Positions 25,768 to 34,347 of a DNA stretch of 64,000 nucleotides are shown piece by piece (the first letter of the stretch is position 1; every line of letters begins with the position of its first letter). The translations under genes were made by a program, and so were the position numbers. The notes beneath the pieces were generated by a model, which was not told the origin of the DNA, searched no databases, and worked only from the letters and a program-made list of their open reading frames with translations. Origin of the DNA: Pseudomonas kairouanensis (lineage in GTDB: Bacteria; Pseudomonadota; Gammaproteobacteria; Pseudomonadales; Pseudomonadaceae); contig NZ_QUZU01000022.1 in NCBI RefSeq assembly GCF_004682055.1, positions 32,914 through 96,913 of the forward strand, read 5' to 3'.

Positions 25768-25849
25768 GGGTTGGCGCGAAGGCCTGTAAACCGGGGCTTT
25801 AGGCTGGGACTCGATGTGAAATGAGCTGATATGACCTGTGAAGATCAAC

Positions 25850-25938
25850 TGTGGGAGGGGGCTTGCCCCCGATAGCGGTGGGTCAGTCATCTGATTTTCC
25901 ACTGACACACCGCTATCGGGGGCAAGCCCCCTCCCACA
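25850..25938. repeat. REPIN-like inverted pair (GGGAGGGGGCTTGCCCCCGA type)
   Basis: Arms TGTGGGAGGGGGCTTGCCCC and complement, 89 bp overall. It lies between the two divergent Pho-box promoters. The 382 bp region 25677-26058, the largest gene-free stretch in the window, holds the two Pho boxes, this REPIN, and no gene I can support. Confidence 0.88.
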
Positions 25939-25987
25939 TTTTTGATTTTCAGTGCCTGGACGGATGAGCTGATTCGACCCACCTTCA

Positions 25988-26005
25988 CCGTCACGCAACC
26001 GTCAC
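25988..26005 (+). promoter_or_regulatory. Pho box for the GGDEF-AraC operon
   Basis: CCGTCACGCAACCGTCAC: two identical CCGTCAC heptamers separated by 4 bp, each close to the PhoB half-site CTGTCAT. Ten bases further is TGTGCT, a weak -10 match. The GGDEF-like start codon is 53 bases beyond the box. Confidence 0.6.
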
Positions 26006-26058
26006 ATCCATCTGCTGTGCTGGCGCCCATCGCCCAGTTACCCAAGGACACGCGACCC

Positions 26059-26973
26059 ATGTTCTCCGTGCTCAAACCCCACCGCTGGAAACTCGGCCTG
26101 CTGTTGATCGCCGCCAACCTCGGGCTGATCCTGCACCTGGCCTGCGGCGACCTGAAAAGCTTCAGCGAATGGGTGTGGCTGGATATCTTCGGCGAAGGCG
26201 GCTCGGCTCTCCTGGCGCTGGTATGGCTGGGCCTGGTGCTCAAAAGCCGCCCCGCCGGGCGAGTCACTAACTATCTGGCGCTAGGCCTGTCGTGCATCTT
26301 CTTCTCGTGGTGGATCGACAGCCTCGACGAGTTCATCCGCCTGCCGGACAGCATCACCTGGGACCACTGGCTGGAATCCGGGCCGATGCCGGTGGGCATG
26401 ATCCTGTTGACCATTGGCATCTACCACTGGCACCGCGAGCAACTGGCGATCAGTGCGCAGATGGAGAAACGTGAGCGGCTGTTTCGCGAGCATCGGTTGT
26501 TCGACAAACTCACGCCCCTGGCCGGGGCGGATTACCTCAAGCGCCAACTGGCCGACAGCCTGCAAGACAGTCGCGAGCAGCAACAGCCGCTGTCGCTGCT
26601 GGCCCTGGACCTGGACAACTTCGCCGCCATCAATCAGGCCTACGGGCATGCCGAAGGCGATGGGGTGTTGCAGGCCCTCAGTCACGCGTTGCTGCTGAAC
26701 CTGCGCCGCCAGGATTTGCTCTGCCGCCTGGCCGGTGATCGCTTCGTGGTGCTGCTGCCCAACACCGGCGAACGCCAGGCCCAGGTGCTGGCGCTGGAGT
26801 TGCAGCAAGCCGTGCGCGCCCTCGCCCACAAGACCCGCCAACAAGGCGAACGCCTGCAACTAGGGGCCACCACCGCCGTGGTGATGGCCCTGGACGAGCC
26901 GCCCCAGGACCTGCTCAAGCGCCTGAACCTGGCGCTGGCCAAGGCCAAGCAACCCCTTGCGAAAAGCGCCTGA
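26059..26973 (+). CDS. Membrane protein with degenerate GGDEF domain
   Basis: 304 residues. About four hydrophobic segments occupy residues 10-130, then a short linker and a GGDEF-fold domain (about 155-300). GGDEF domains make cyclic di-GMP, but here the signature loop reads RLAGDRFVVLLP, so GG(D/E)EF has become AGDRF. The catalytic Glu is Arg and the first Gly is Ala, making cyclase activity unlikely. It may bind GTP or c-di-GMP or act as a scaffold. The start at 26059 is chosen because AAGGA (26044-26048) lies 10 bases upstream and the membrane segment follows directly. It ends one base before an AraC regulator, and a Pho box lies upstream. Confidence 0.85.
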   Translation: MFSVLKPHRWKLGLLLIAANLGLILHLACGDLKSFSEWVWLDIFGEGGSALLALVWLGLVLKSRPAGRVTNYLALGLSCIFFSWWIDSLDEFIRLPDSITWDHWLESGPMPVGMILLTIGIYHWHREQLAISAQMEKRERLFREHRLFDKLTPLAGADYLKRQLADSLQDSREQQQPLSLLALDLDNFAAINQAYGHAEGDGVLQALSHALLLNLRRQDLLCRLAGDRFVVLLPNTGERQAQVLALELQQAVRALAHKTRQQGERLQLGATTAVVMALDEPPQDLLKRLNLALAKAKQPLAKSA

Positions 26974-26974
26974 C

Positions 26975-28012
26975 ATGGCCGTGAAAACCAACTGGTATGA
27001 AGCCGACAGCCGCTTCATCCCCGGCCATTACCAGCCTGCCACCCTGATCGACCTGGCCCTGTCCCGAGACATCGACAGCCACCGACTGCTGCGCGGCACC
27101 GGGCTGTTTCATGAGGACATCCTGGCCGGCACGGCGCGCCTGAGCCCGCAGCAATTTTTGGGTTTGATCGGCAATAGCCGCAAACTGCTCGACGCCGACG
27201 ACAGCAGCTTCCTGTTCGGTCAACGCCTGCTACCCGGCTATTACGGCGCGGCCAGCCATGCGTTAGGGCATGCGCAGAACCTGCACCAGGCACTGGAGAT
27301 TCTGATCCAGCAACAGGTACTGCTCAGTCCGTTGGTCACCCTGCAACTGGAACTGGATGAACACCACGCTTACCTCTACTGGCTGGACAGTTGCGGCGCT
27401 GGCGAACACTGGCGTTTCTTGCTGGAAGCCAGCATGACTTCGCTGGTTGCCATGAGCCAATGGCTCAGCGGCGAGCGCCTGCCCTGGGCCTGCAGTTTCA
27501 GCCATGCCGAGCCGCGTTATGTGGAGCAATACTGGGTGCACCTGGGGGAAGAAACCCGCTTCGAGCGCCCGTTGGACATGCTCTGCATCCCGCGTGAATA
27601 CCTCACCCGCCCCTGGCCGGGCGCCTCGGCCACCGCCGGCCAGGTGGCGCGCCAGCAAGCTCGCGAGCAGATCGAACAGCTGGGCTTTGCCGGCAGCTTT
27701 CTCGACTGCCTCTACGACTACCTGCATGAACAGGTACGCCAACCGCCAAGCCTGGAACAGGCCGCGCTGGCCTTCGCCATGAGCCCGGCAACCCTCAAGC
27801 GCAAGCTGCACAAGCACGACACGGGGTTTCAGCAGCAGGTGGACCGGGTGCGCAAGCAGGTGGCGCTGCACCTGTACCAGGTCAAGGGCTACAGCAATGA
27901 AGAAGTGGCGGCGTATTTGAACTTCAGCGATGCGGCGAACTTTCGCCGCGCGTTCAAGCGCTGGACCGGCAGTACGCCAAGCCTGATCTGGCAGTTGTTC
28001 AACAGCCGCTAG
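26975..28012 (+). CDS. AraC-family transcriptional regulator
   Basis: 345 residues from the ATG at 26975, which follows the GGDEF-like stop by one base. The N-terminal 200 residues resemble the arabinose-binding-like (AraC_binding_2, OruR/VirS type) sensing domain. The C-terminal 100 hold a double helix-turn-helix, with LEQAALAFAMSPATLKRKLH near 249 and GYSNEEVAAYLNFSDAANFR near 300. It probably acts with the membrane GGDEF-like protein it is co-transcribed with. Targets are unknown; the divergent phytase operon is one candidate. The 3' end overlaps the convergent LysR gene by 14 bases. Confidence 0.9.
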   Translation: MAVKTNWYEADSRFIPGHYQPATLIDLALSRDIDSHRLLRGTGLFHEDILAGTARLSPQQFLGLIGNSRKLLDADDSSFLFGQRLLPGYYGAASHALGHAQNLHQALEILIQQQVLLSPLVTLQLELDEHHAYLYWLDSCGAGEHWRFLLEASMTSLVAMSQWLSGERLPWACSFSHAEPRYVEQYWVHLGEETRFERPLDMLCIPREYLTRPWPGASATAGQVARQQAREQIEQLGFAGSFLDCLYDYLHEQVRQPPSLEQAALAFAMSPATLKRKLHKHDTGFQQQVDRVRKQVALHLYQVKGYSNEEVAAYLNFSDAANFRRAFKRWTGSTPSLIWQLFNSR

Positions 28013-28880
28013 CCAGGCGTTCGCGCAGGAACTCCACCAGTGCCTGCACCGGGCGTGAGCTTTGCCGGTGTTGCGGATACACCGCCGACAAGGTCAGGTC
28101 TTCGGGGGCGAATTCATCGAGGAGGGTGACCAGGCGGCCGTCCTTCAAGGCATCGCCGACGATAAAGGTCGGCAAATAGGTGATGCCAAACCCGGCAATG
28201 GCCGTGTCGCGCAGCAGATCGCCGTTGTTCACGCGCATGCGCCCGCACACATTCAACGCCTGCAACTTGCCCTTGAAGCGCCACTGCACCTGGCGGCTGT
28301 GGCCGTACGGCAGGCAGTCGTGCCTGGCCAGATCTTCAGGCTGTTGCGGCGTACCACGCAAGGCCAGGTAGTCGGGGCTGGCACAGTACACGCGCGGGAT
28401 GCTGGCGATGCGGCGGGCAATCAGGGTGGAGTCTTCCAGGGTGCCGATGCGCAGCACCAGGTCGTAGCCTTCGCCGATCAGGTCCACGGGGCGGTCGCTG
28501 AGGTCGACTTCCACCGCGACTTCGGGATACTGCTGCAAGAAAAGCGGCAGCAGGCAGCCCAGGTGCGCAATGGCAAACGACAACGGCGCACTGAGGCGAA
28601 TGGTGCCGCGGGGTTCGCTGTTCTGGCCCGTGATGCCCTGCTCCACCTGCTCGACTTCACTGAGCAGGCGCAAGGCCGACTCGTAATAACTCTGGCCCAG
28701 GGGGGTAACATCCAGGCGGCGGGTGGAGCGGTTGAGCAGGCGCACGCCGAGGCGGTCTTCCAGCTGGATCAGGCGGCGGCTCACGAACTGTTTGGACAAG
28801 CCCAACTGTTCGGCGGCGGCGGTAAAGCTGCCGGACTCCATGACCTGGCAAAACAGGCGCATGTCTTCAAAGGGGTTCAT
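27999..28880 (-). CDS. LysR-family transcriptional regulator
   Basis: 293 residues. The N-terminal helix-turn-helix is FTAAAEQLGLSKQFVSRRLI near residues 17-36, followed by a LysR substrate-binding domain. It begins MNPFEDMRLFCQV at 28880, which fits family length better than the in-frame start 63 bases upstream. The DNA-binding block resembles the large DhcR/AaeR-like clade of proteobacterial LysR proteins that regulate neighbouring oxidoreductases and transporters. The nearest gene on the same strand upstream is the YcaC-like hydrolase, separated by a REPIN, so its target is uncertain. Confidence 0.9.
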   Translation of the reverse strand: MNPFEDMRLFCQVMESGSFTAAAEQLGLSKQFVSRRLIQLEDRLGVRLLNRSTRRLDVTPLGQSYYESALRLLSEVEQVEQGITGQNSEPRGTIRLSAPLSFAIAHLGCLLPLFLQQYPEVAVEVDLSDRPVDLIGEGYDLVLRIGTLEDSTLIARRIASIPRVYCASPDYLALRGTPQQPEDLARHDCLPYGHSRQVQWRFKGKLQALNVCGRMRVNNGDLLRDTAIAGFGITYLPTFIVGDALKDGRLVTLLDEFAPEDLTLSAVYPQHRQSSRPVQALVEFLRERLASGC

Positions 28881-28945
28881 TGTCGCTTCTCGGTGGACAT
28901 TTATGCGGTTGTATAACCGGTTCGTCGCAACACCACAAACCAAAA

Positions 28946-29035
28946 TGTGGGAGCGGGCTTGCTCGCGAATGCGGTGGGTCAGTCACATCATCTGTTGACT
29001 GACACTCCGTATTCGCGAGCAAGCCCGCTCCCACA
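28946..29035. repeat. REPIN-like inverted pair (GAGCGGGCTTGCTCGCGAAT type)
   Basis: Arms TGTGGGAGCGGGCTTGCTCG and complement, 90 bp, nearly the same as the copy at 19051-19140. It fills the gap between the LysR gene and the YcaC-like gene. Confidence 0.88.
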
Positions 29036-29063
29036 GGGGTATTGCGGTCCGCTTGGGGGCAGG

Positions 29064-29681
29064 TTACTTGGCAGTGAATGCCGAGTAGCTGTTCATCAGG
29101 TTGCGGTAGTTGGGGATGCGTGGCGACAGCAGGTTGGCCAGGCCTTCCATGTCGTTGCGCCAGTCAACTTGCAGCTCGCACGCCACCGAGAACCAGTTCA
29201 CCAGCTGTGCACCGGCGGCGGTCATACGCGACCAGGCGGCTTGTTGCACGGTTTCGTTGAAGGTGCCGGAAGCGTCGGTCACCACGAACACTTCGAAGCC
29301 TTCTTCCAGCGCGCACAGGGTTGGGAACGCTACGCACACGTCGGTGACTACACCGGCGATGATGATCTGCTTGCGACCGGTGGCCTTGACGGCCTTGACG
29401 AAGTCTTCGTTGTCCCAGGCGTTGATCTGGCCTGGGCGAGCGATGTACGGCGCGTCCGGGAACAGTTCTTTGAGCTCTGGCACCAGCGGGCCGTTGGGAC
29501 CGGCTTCAAAGCTGGTGGTCAGGATGGTCGGCAGGTTGAAGAACTTGGCGACGTCGGCCAGGGCCAGCACGTTGTTCTTGAACTCGTTCGGCGAGAAGTC
29601 TTGTACCAGCGAGATCAGGCCAGTCTGGTGGTCGACCAGGAGGACAACGGCATCATCTTTGTTCAAACGGTTGTAAGCCAT
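29064..29681 (-). CDS. Isochorismatase-family cysteine hydrolase, YcaC-like
   Basis: 205 residues of the isochorismatase-like hydrolase fold. The catalytic Asp is in VLLVDHQTG near residue 17, the nucleophile Cys in VVTDVCVAFP near 118, and the usual cis-peptide GVVTD precedes it. Length and the C-terminal RNLMNSY region fit YcaC, an octameric hydrolase of unknown substrate common in Pseudomonas. GGAG about 8 bases upstream of the ATG supports the start. It lies 30 bases after the amidohydrolase gene on the same strand, so the three genes from 32137 down to 29064 form an operon. Confidence 0.9.
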   Translation of the reverse strand: MAYNRLNKDDAVVLLVDHQTGLISLVQDFSPNEFKNNVLALADVAKFFNLPTILTTSFEAGPNGPLVPELKELFPDAPYIARPGQINAWDNEDFVKAVKATGRKQIIIAGVVTDVCVAFPTLCALEEGFEVFVVTDASGTFNETVQQAAWSRMTAAGAQLVNWFSVACELQVDWRNDMEGLANLLSPRIPNYRNLMNSYSAFTAK

Positions 29682-29711
29682 GGGGTTATCTCCTAACGGG
29701 GGTTTGAGTAA

Positions 29712-31550
29712 TCAGAACGCAAAGCACGAGCAGCCAAACGCACCCCAGAAACCCTGGAAGTCGCTGACCGGCACGCTGGATAGGCGGGCCTTTTCGTGGC
29801 TGTGGGAATGCACGCCGCACGGGCCGCTGCACTGGTGCACTTGCGCCTGCAACGGCGAGCTTGGGCGCCAGTGCCCCGGCACCTTGACCACCGGCGACCA
29901 GTCCGGCAGCACGGGTACGCGAGGCGGTGCGTAGTCTTCAAAATCGCCGGCGCCGTAGACCACCTTGCCGCCGACCACAGTGAGGACCGATTCAATCCAC
30001 TTGATGGCTTCTTCATCGACACTGAAGAAGTCCGCCGACAGCGCAGCCACGTCCGCCAGTTGGCCGACCTTGATCTGGCCCTTCTTGCCCTGCTCGGACG
30101 AGAACCAGGCGCTGCCATGGGTGAACAATTCCAGTGCAGTAAGGCGCGGCAGGCCTTCGGCGTGCAGTTCCAGGCCACCCACGGTGCGGCCGCTGACCAT
30201 CCAGTACAGCGAGGTCCACGGGTTGTAGCTCGACACCCGCGTGGCATCGGTGCCCGCCCCTACCGGCACGCCTTCGGCCAGCATGCGCTTGATCGGCGGC
30301 GTGGCCTCGGCGGCCTTGGCGCCGTAGCGCTCCACAAAGTACTCACCCTGGAACGCCATGCGGTCCTGGATCGCAATACCGCCACCCAGCGCCCGAACGC
30401 GTTCGATGTTTTTCGGGGTAATGGTTTCGGCGTGGTCGAAGAACCACGGCAGGCCATTGAACGGGATATCGCGGTTGACCTTCTCGAACACGTCGAGCAT
30501 GCGCGAGATGGACTCGTCATAGGTGGCGTGCAGGCGGAACGGCCAGCGCTGCTCCACCAGGTGACGCACCACCGGCTCCAGTTCCTGTTCCATGGTCAAC
30601 GGCAGGTCCGGCCGCGGCTCAAGGAAGTCCTCGAAATCGGCGGCCGAGAACACCAGCATCTCGCCGGCGCCGTTGTGGCGCAGGTAGTCATCGCCCTGGT
30701 GCAACTTGACGCTGCCGGTCCAGTTCTGGAAGTCGCTGAGCTCTTCCTTGGGCTTCTGGGTGAACAGGTTGTAGGCGATGCGCACCGTCAACTGTTCTTC
30801 CTTGGCCAGCTGTTCGATCACTGCGTAGTCATCGGGGTAGTTCTGGAAGCCACCGCCGGCGTCGATGGCGCTGGTCAGGCCCAGGCGATTGAGCTCGCGC
30901 ATGAACTGGCGGGTGGAGTTGACCTGGTATTCCAAAGGCAGTTTCGGGCCTTTGGCCAGGGTCGAATACAGGATCATCGCGTTGGGACGCGCCACCAGCA
31001 TGCCGGTGGGGTTGCCGTTGCTGTCGCGCACGATCTCGCCGCCCGGTGGGTTCGGCGTGTCCTTGGTGTAGCCGGCCACACGCAGGGCGGCGCGGTTGAG
31101 CAAGGCGCGGTCGTACAGGTGCAGCACGAACACTGGGGTATCGGGCGCAGCCTGGTTGAGTTCTTCCAGGGTGGGCATGCGTTTTTCGGCGAACTGGAAT
31201 TCGTTCCAGCCGCCCACCACACGCACCCACTGCGGGGTTGGGGTGCGGTCGGCCTGGTCCTTGAGCATGCGCAGGGCATCGGCCAGGGATGGCACGCCTT
31301 CCCAGCGCAGCTCCAGGTTGTAGTTCAGGCCGCCACGGATCAGGTGCAGGTGGGAGTCGTTGAGGCCGGGGATGACGGTGCGACCCTTGAGGTCGATGAC
31401 CTTGGTGCCACTGCCGCGCAGGGCCATGGCTTCACCATCGGTGCCCACGGCGACAAAGCGCCCCTGGCTGATGGCGACGGCGGTTGCCCGCGGGTTTTCA
31501 CGGTCCACGGTGTGGAACTGGCCATTGAACAAAATCAGATCGGCGTTCAT
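29712..31550 (-). CDS. Amidohydrolase family protein, YtcJ-like
   Basis: 612 residues of the metal-dependent amidohydrolase superfamily. It begins with the small beta-domain strand ADLILFNGQFHTVD. The metal motif HLH appears in PGLNDSHLHLIRGG near residue 66, with later ligands in FRLHATYDES near 337 and WFFDHAETI near 372, and a C-terminal Asp in GAGTDATR near 440. The substrate is likely an N-acyl or formamide compound, not known. A tail of about 50 residues beyond the usual end finishes GCSCFAF. The start overlaps the end of the upstream membrane-anchored ABM gene by 4 bases. Confidence 0.9.
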   Translation of the reverse strand: MNADLILFNGQFHTVDRENPRATAVAISQGRFVAVGTDGEAMALRGSGTKVIDLKGRTVIPGLNDSHLHLIRGGLNYNLELRWEGVPSLADALRMLKDQADRTPTPQWVRVVGGWNEFQFAEKRMPTLEELNQAAPDTPVFVLHLYDRALLNRAALRVAGYTKDTPNPPGGEIVRDSNGNPTGMLVARPNAMILYSTLAKGPKLPLEYQVNSTRQFMRELNRLGLTSAIDAGGGFQNYPDDYAVIEQLAKEEQLTVRIAYNLFTQKPKEELSDFQNWTGSVKLHQGDDYLRHNGAGEMLVFSAADFEDFLEPRPDLPLTMEQELEPVVRHLVEQRWPFRLHATYDESISRMLDVFEKVNRDIPFNGLPWFFDHAETITPKNIERVRALGGGIAIQDRMAFQGEYFVERYGAKAAEATPPIKRMLAEGVPVGAGTDATRVSSYNPWTSLYWMVSGRTVGGLELHAEGLPRLTALELFTHGSAWFSSEQGKKGQIKVGQLADVAALSADFFSVDEEAIKWIESVLTVVGGKVVYGAGDFEDYAPPRVPVLPDWSPVVKVPGHWRPSSPLQAQVHQCSGPCGVHSHSHEKARLSSVPVSDFQGFWGAFGCSCFAF

Positions 31551-32137
31551 AGGGTTTCCTTTACAGAGGCTTCAAGCCAGGGAGCGAACAGGCGGGTGGC
31601 CGCCGGCATCAGCAGGTACACCACCAGCAACACGATGGTCACGGTGACCAGGAAGGTGGCGACGACATAGTTGGAGAGAAACGGGTGCAGGCGCAGCACC
31701 GGGCCCCAGATGATCGGGACCAGCAGGGTCAACGGCAGGATCACAAACAGGGTGACCACGGCTTGCTTCCAGCGCGGCGGCTTGGCAGCGCTGTCGGTCG
31801 CGGGGTTGAACCAGAATTCGTTGACGGCGCCGATTTCGGTGTTGTCGCCGTCGGCCAGCATCGGTGCGGCTTCGTCGATCAGGGTTTTGCGCTCGGGGGA
31901 GTCGAGCCAGGTTTCCAGATCGTCCGTGGAGCGGTAGCGCAGTACACAGGTGAACAGGGTCAAACCGTTCTGCTGGGTACGCACCACATCAACGCCGAGG
32001 TGGCCTGGGCGCTCGCCGGCGATGCGGACGATGCGGCGCAACCAGGCTTCATAGTTGGCCTCATGGCCTTGCTTGATGAGGTGCTTGACCACCAGGGTAA
32101 CGACTTCGTCGGGGCCTGTCTGGGGTGATGGGGCCAT
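31547..32137 (-). CDS. Antibiotic-biosynthesis-monooxygenase (ABM) domain protein with two membrane helices
   Basis: 196 residues. The first 95 or so form an ABM ferredoxin-like dimer domain (VVTLVVKHLIKQGHEANYEA near 12 and VVRTQQNGLTLFTCVLRY near 50). The remainder has two strongly hydrophobic helices (about 125-148 and 158-180), so it is anchored in the inner membrane. Proteins of this build occur beside amidohydrolases in Pseudomonas, but the reaction is not known. It is first in the operon with the amidohydrolase and the YcaC-like gene. The 135 bp upstream gap is GC-rich with no feature I recognise. Confidence 0.85.
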   Translation of the reverse strand: MAPSPQTGPDEVVTLVVKHLIKQGHEANYEAWLRRIVRIAGERPGHLGVDVVRTQQNGLTLFTCVLRYRSTDDLETWLDSPERKTLIDEAAPMLADGDNTEIGAVNEFWFNPATDSAAKPPRWKQAVVTLFVILPLTLLVPIIWGPVLRLHPFLSNYVVATFLVTVTIVLLVVYLLMPAATRLFAPWLEASVKETL

Positions 32138-32272
32138 GGGTTTTCCCTCTGCTTCGAGATATCAGCGATGAGGGAAGTTTGCCGGGGCCGGGGTGGGGAA
32201 AATTGGATGTACGTGCTGTTTGAGGGGGTGGTGGGGCGAGCAAGCCCGCCCACCTGCAACAGCGCCTGGCGA

Positions 32273-33340
32273 TCAGGCCGCGTCGCGGTCTTTTTTCAGG
32301 CTCTGCATATCGATCACGAACCGATACTTCACATCGCCCTTGAGCATGCGCTCGTACGCCTCATTGATGCCCTGGATATCGATCATCTCGATGTCGGAGA
32401 CAATCTTGTGCCTGGCGCAAAAATCGAGCATGTCCTGGGTTTCCTGGATGCCCCCGATCAACGACCCGGCGATACTGCGGCGCTTGAAGATCAGGTTGAA
32501 CACCGCCGGCGACGGGTGCGGGCTGTCGGGGGCGCCGACCAGGGTCATGGTGCCGTCGCGCTTGAGCAGGCTGATAAAGGCATCGAGGTTGTGCGGCGCA
32601 GCCACGGTGTTGAGGATGAAATCCAGGCTGTTGGCGACCTTGGCCATCTCATCGGCGTTCCTGGACACCACCACCACGTCGGCGCCCAGGCGCAGGCCGT
32701 CTTCGCGCTTGTTGGGCGAGGTGGTAAACAGCGTGACATGGGCGCCCATGGCATGGGCGATCTTCACGGCCATGTGGCCCAGGCCGCCGAGGCCGACCAC
32801 CCCGACCTTCTTGCCGGGGCCTACCTTCCAGTGATGCAGCGGCGAATAGGTGGTGATGCCCGCACACAGCAACGGCGCCACAGCAGCCAGGTTGGCATCG
32901 CCATGGGAGATCCGCAGCACGAACTTCTCCTTGACCACGATGCTGTCGGAGTAACCGCCGTAGGTGTTCTCACCGCCAAACACCGGCCCGTTGTAGGTGC
33001 CGGTAAAGCCGTTCTCGCAGTATTGCTCCTCGCCCTCGGCGCAGGACGCACAGTGCTGGCAGCTGTCGACCATGCAGCCGACGCCCGCCAGGTCGCCGAC
33101 CTTGAAGGCCTGCACATTGGCGCCCACCGCCGTGACACGGCCGACGATTTCGTGGCCGGGCACCGAGGGGTACAGGGTGTTCTGCCATTCGTTGCGCACG
33201 GTGTGCAGGTCGGAGTGGCAGACCCCGCAGAACAGAATGTCGATCTGCACGTCATCCGCCCCCGGCGTGCGGCGCTCGAAAGTAAAGGGCTTGAGGGCAT
33301 CCTTGGCGTTCTGCGCGGCGTAGCTGTAAGTCTTGGCCAT
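32273..33340 (-). CDS. Zinc-dependent NAD(P)-linked alcohol dehydrogenase, YahK/cinnamyl-alcohol type
   Basis: 355 residues. The catalytic zinc site starts with GVCHSDLH near residue 36 and PGHEIVGRV near 60. The structural zinc has four cysteines in CQHCASCAEGEEQYC near 90-105, and the NADP Rossmann loop is GLGGLGHMA near 175. It reduces aldehydes to alcohols. ATG at 33340 is chosen over the GTG nine bases upstream because AGG lies 8 bases before it. It is divergent from the alpha/beta hydrolase gene across a 146 bp gap that should contain both promoters. No operon partner. Confidence 0.92.
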   Translation of the reverse strand: MAKTYSYAAQNAKDALKPFTFERRTPGADDVQIDILFCGVCHSDLHTVRNEWQNTLYPSVPGHEIVGRVTAVGANVQAFKVGDLAGVGCMVDSCQHCASCAEGEEQYCENGFTGTYNGPVFGGENTYGGYSDSIVVKEKFVLRISHGDANLAAVAPLLCAGITTYSPLHHWKVGPGKKVGVVGLGGLGHMAVKIAHAMGAHVTLFTTSPNKREDGLRLGADVVVVSRNADEMAKVANSLDFILNTVAAPHNLDAFISLLKRDGTMTLVGAPDSPHPSPAVFNLIFKRRSIAGSLIGGIQETQDMLDFCARHKIVSDIEMIDIQGINEAYERMLKGDVKYRFVIDMQSLKKDRDAA

Positions 33341-33486
33341 TTCGTTCACCTGTGTGATCGGACAGTGGAAGTCAGTGGACCAGCATAGACGCTGAACCGT
33401 TCAACCGAGCACACCCGTACAAGCCCTTCGTCCGGTTTAGGACAATAGTGAGCCAGCGTCATTTTCCACTCACCCAGGAGTTTTCC

Positions 33487-34305
33487 ATGAGCACCTTCGT
33501 TGCCAAAGACGGAACCCAGATCTACTTCAAGGACTGGGGCAGCGGCAAGCCTGTCCTGTTCAGCCACGGTTGGCCGCTGGACGCGGACATGTGGGAATAC
33601 CAGATGGAATACCTGAGCAGCCGGGGCTTTCGCACCATTGCGTTTGACCGTCGTGGCTTCGGGCGCTCGGACCAGCCCTGGACCGGCAATGACTACAACA
33701 CCTTCGCCGACGATATCGCTCAACTGATCGAGCACCTGGACCTCAAGGACGTGACCCTGGTGGGCTTCTCCATGGGTGGCGGCGACGTGGCGCGCTACAT
33801 CGCACGCCATGGCAGCGCCCGCGTGGCCGGCCTGGTACTGCTGGGGGCGGTGACGCCGATCTTTGGCCAGACCGCCGATTACCCGCAGGGGGTGCCGGCC
33901 GAGGTGTTCGACGGCATCAAGGCAGGCCTGTTGAAGGACCGTGCGCAATTCATCTCCGACTTCAACACGCCCTTCTTTGGCATCAACAAGGGCCAGGTCG
34001 TCTCGCCCGGCGTGCTGACCCAGACCTTGCAGATCGCCCTGCAGGCCTCGCTCAAATCGACGGTGGACTGCGTCACTGCCTTCGCCGACACCGACTTCCG
34101 CCCGGACATGGCCAAGATCGATGTACCGACCCTGGTGATCCATGGCGATGGCGACCAGATCGTGCCGTTCGAGACCACCGGTAAAGTGGCGGCCGAGCTG
34201 ATCAAGGGTGCCGAGCTGAAAGTCTACAAGGATGCGCCGCACGGGTTTGCCGTGACCCACACCCAGCAACTGAACGAAGACTTGCTGGCGTTCCTGAACC
34301 GCTGA
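33487..34305 (+). CDS. Alpha/beta hydrolase, non-heme chloroperoxidase/esterase type
   Basis: 272 residues. The oxyanion HGWPLDADMW is near 29, the nucleophile Ser is in GFSMGGGDVAR near 94, the Asp is in VIHGDGDQIVP near 225, and the His is in APHGFAVTH near 252. This is the cofactor-free haloperoxidase/esterase subfamily. The start at 33487 follows CAGGAG about 7 bases upstream; the longer frame has no ribosome site. The gene ends next to a perfect terminator hairpin. Physiological substrate unknown. Confidence 0.93.
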   Translation: MSTFVAKDGTQIYFKDWGSGKPVLFSHGWPLDADMWEYQMEYLSSRGFRTIAFDRRGFGRSDQPWTGNDYNTFADDIAQLIEHLDLKDVTLVGFSMGGGDVARYIARHGSARVAGLVLLGAVTPIFGQTADYPQGVPAEVFDGIKAGLLKDRAQFISDFNTPFFGINKGQVVSPGVLTQTLQIALQASLKSTVDCVTAFADTDFRPDMAKIDVPTLVIHGDGDQIVPFETTGKVAAELIKGAELKVYKDAPHGFAVTHTQQLNEDLLAFLNR

Positions 34306-34313
34306 TGCAACCC

Positions 34314-34341
34314 GTGGCGAGGGAGCGTGCTCCCTCGCCAC
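34314..34341. terminator. Hairpin between convergent genes
   Basis: GTGGCGAGGGAGC, GT, GCTCCCTCGCCAC: a perfect 13-bp inverted repeat with two bases between, filling the 42 bp gap between the hydrolase and DoxX stops. No long T-run is present. It may be a two-way terminator or a lone REP-type palindrome. Confidence 0.6.
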
Positions 34342-34347
34342 TGTTGC

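Noticed and set aside
23679..25802. A 707-codon open frame on the plus strand opposite the TonB receptor gene
   Set aside because: It is antisense to a clear receptor gene; long mirror frames are expected in GC-rich coding DNA. Its translation is low-complexity Gly/Ala/Val/Gln with no family motif.
29796..31670. A 624-codon open frame on the plus strand opposite the amidohydrolase gene
   Set aside because: Mirror frame of a well-supported amidohydrolase; composition is typical of antisense GC-rich DNA.
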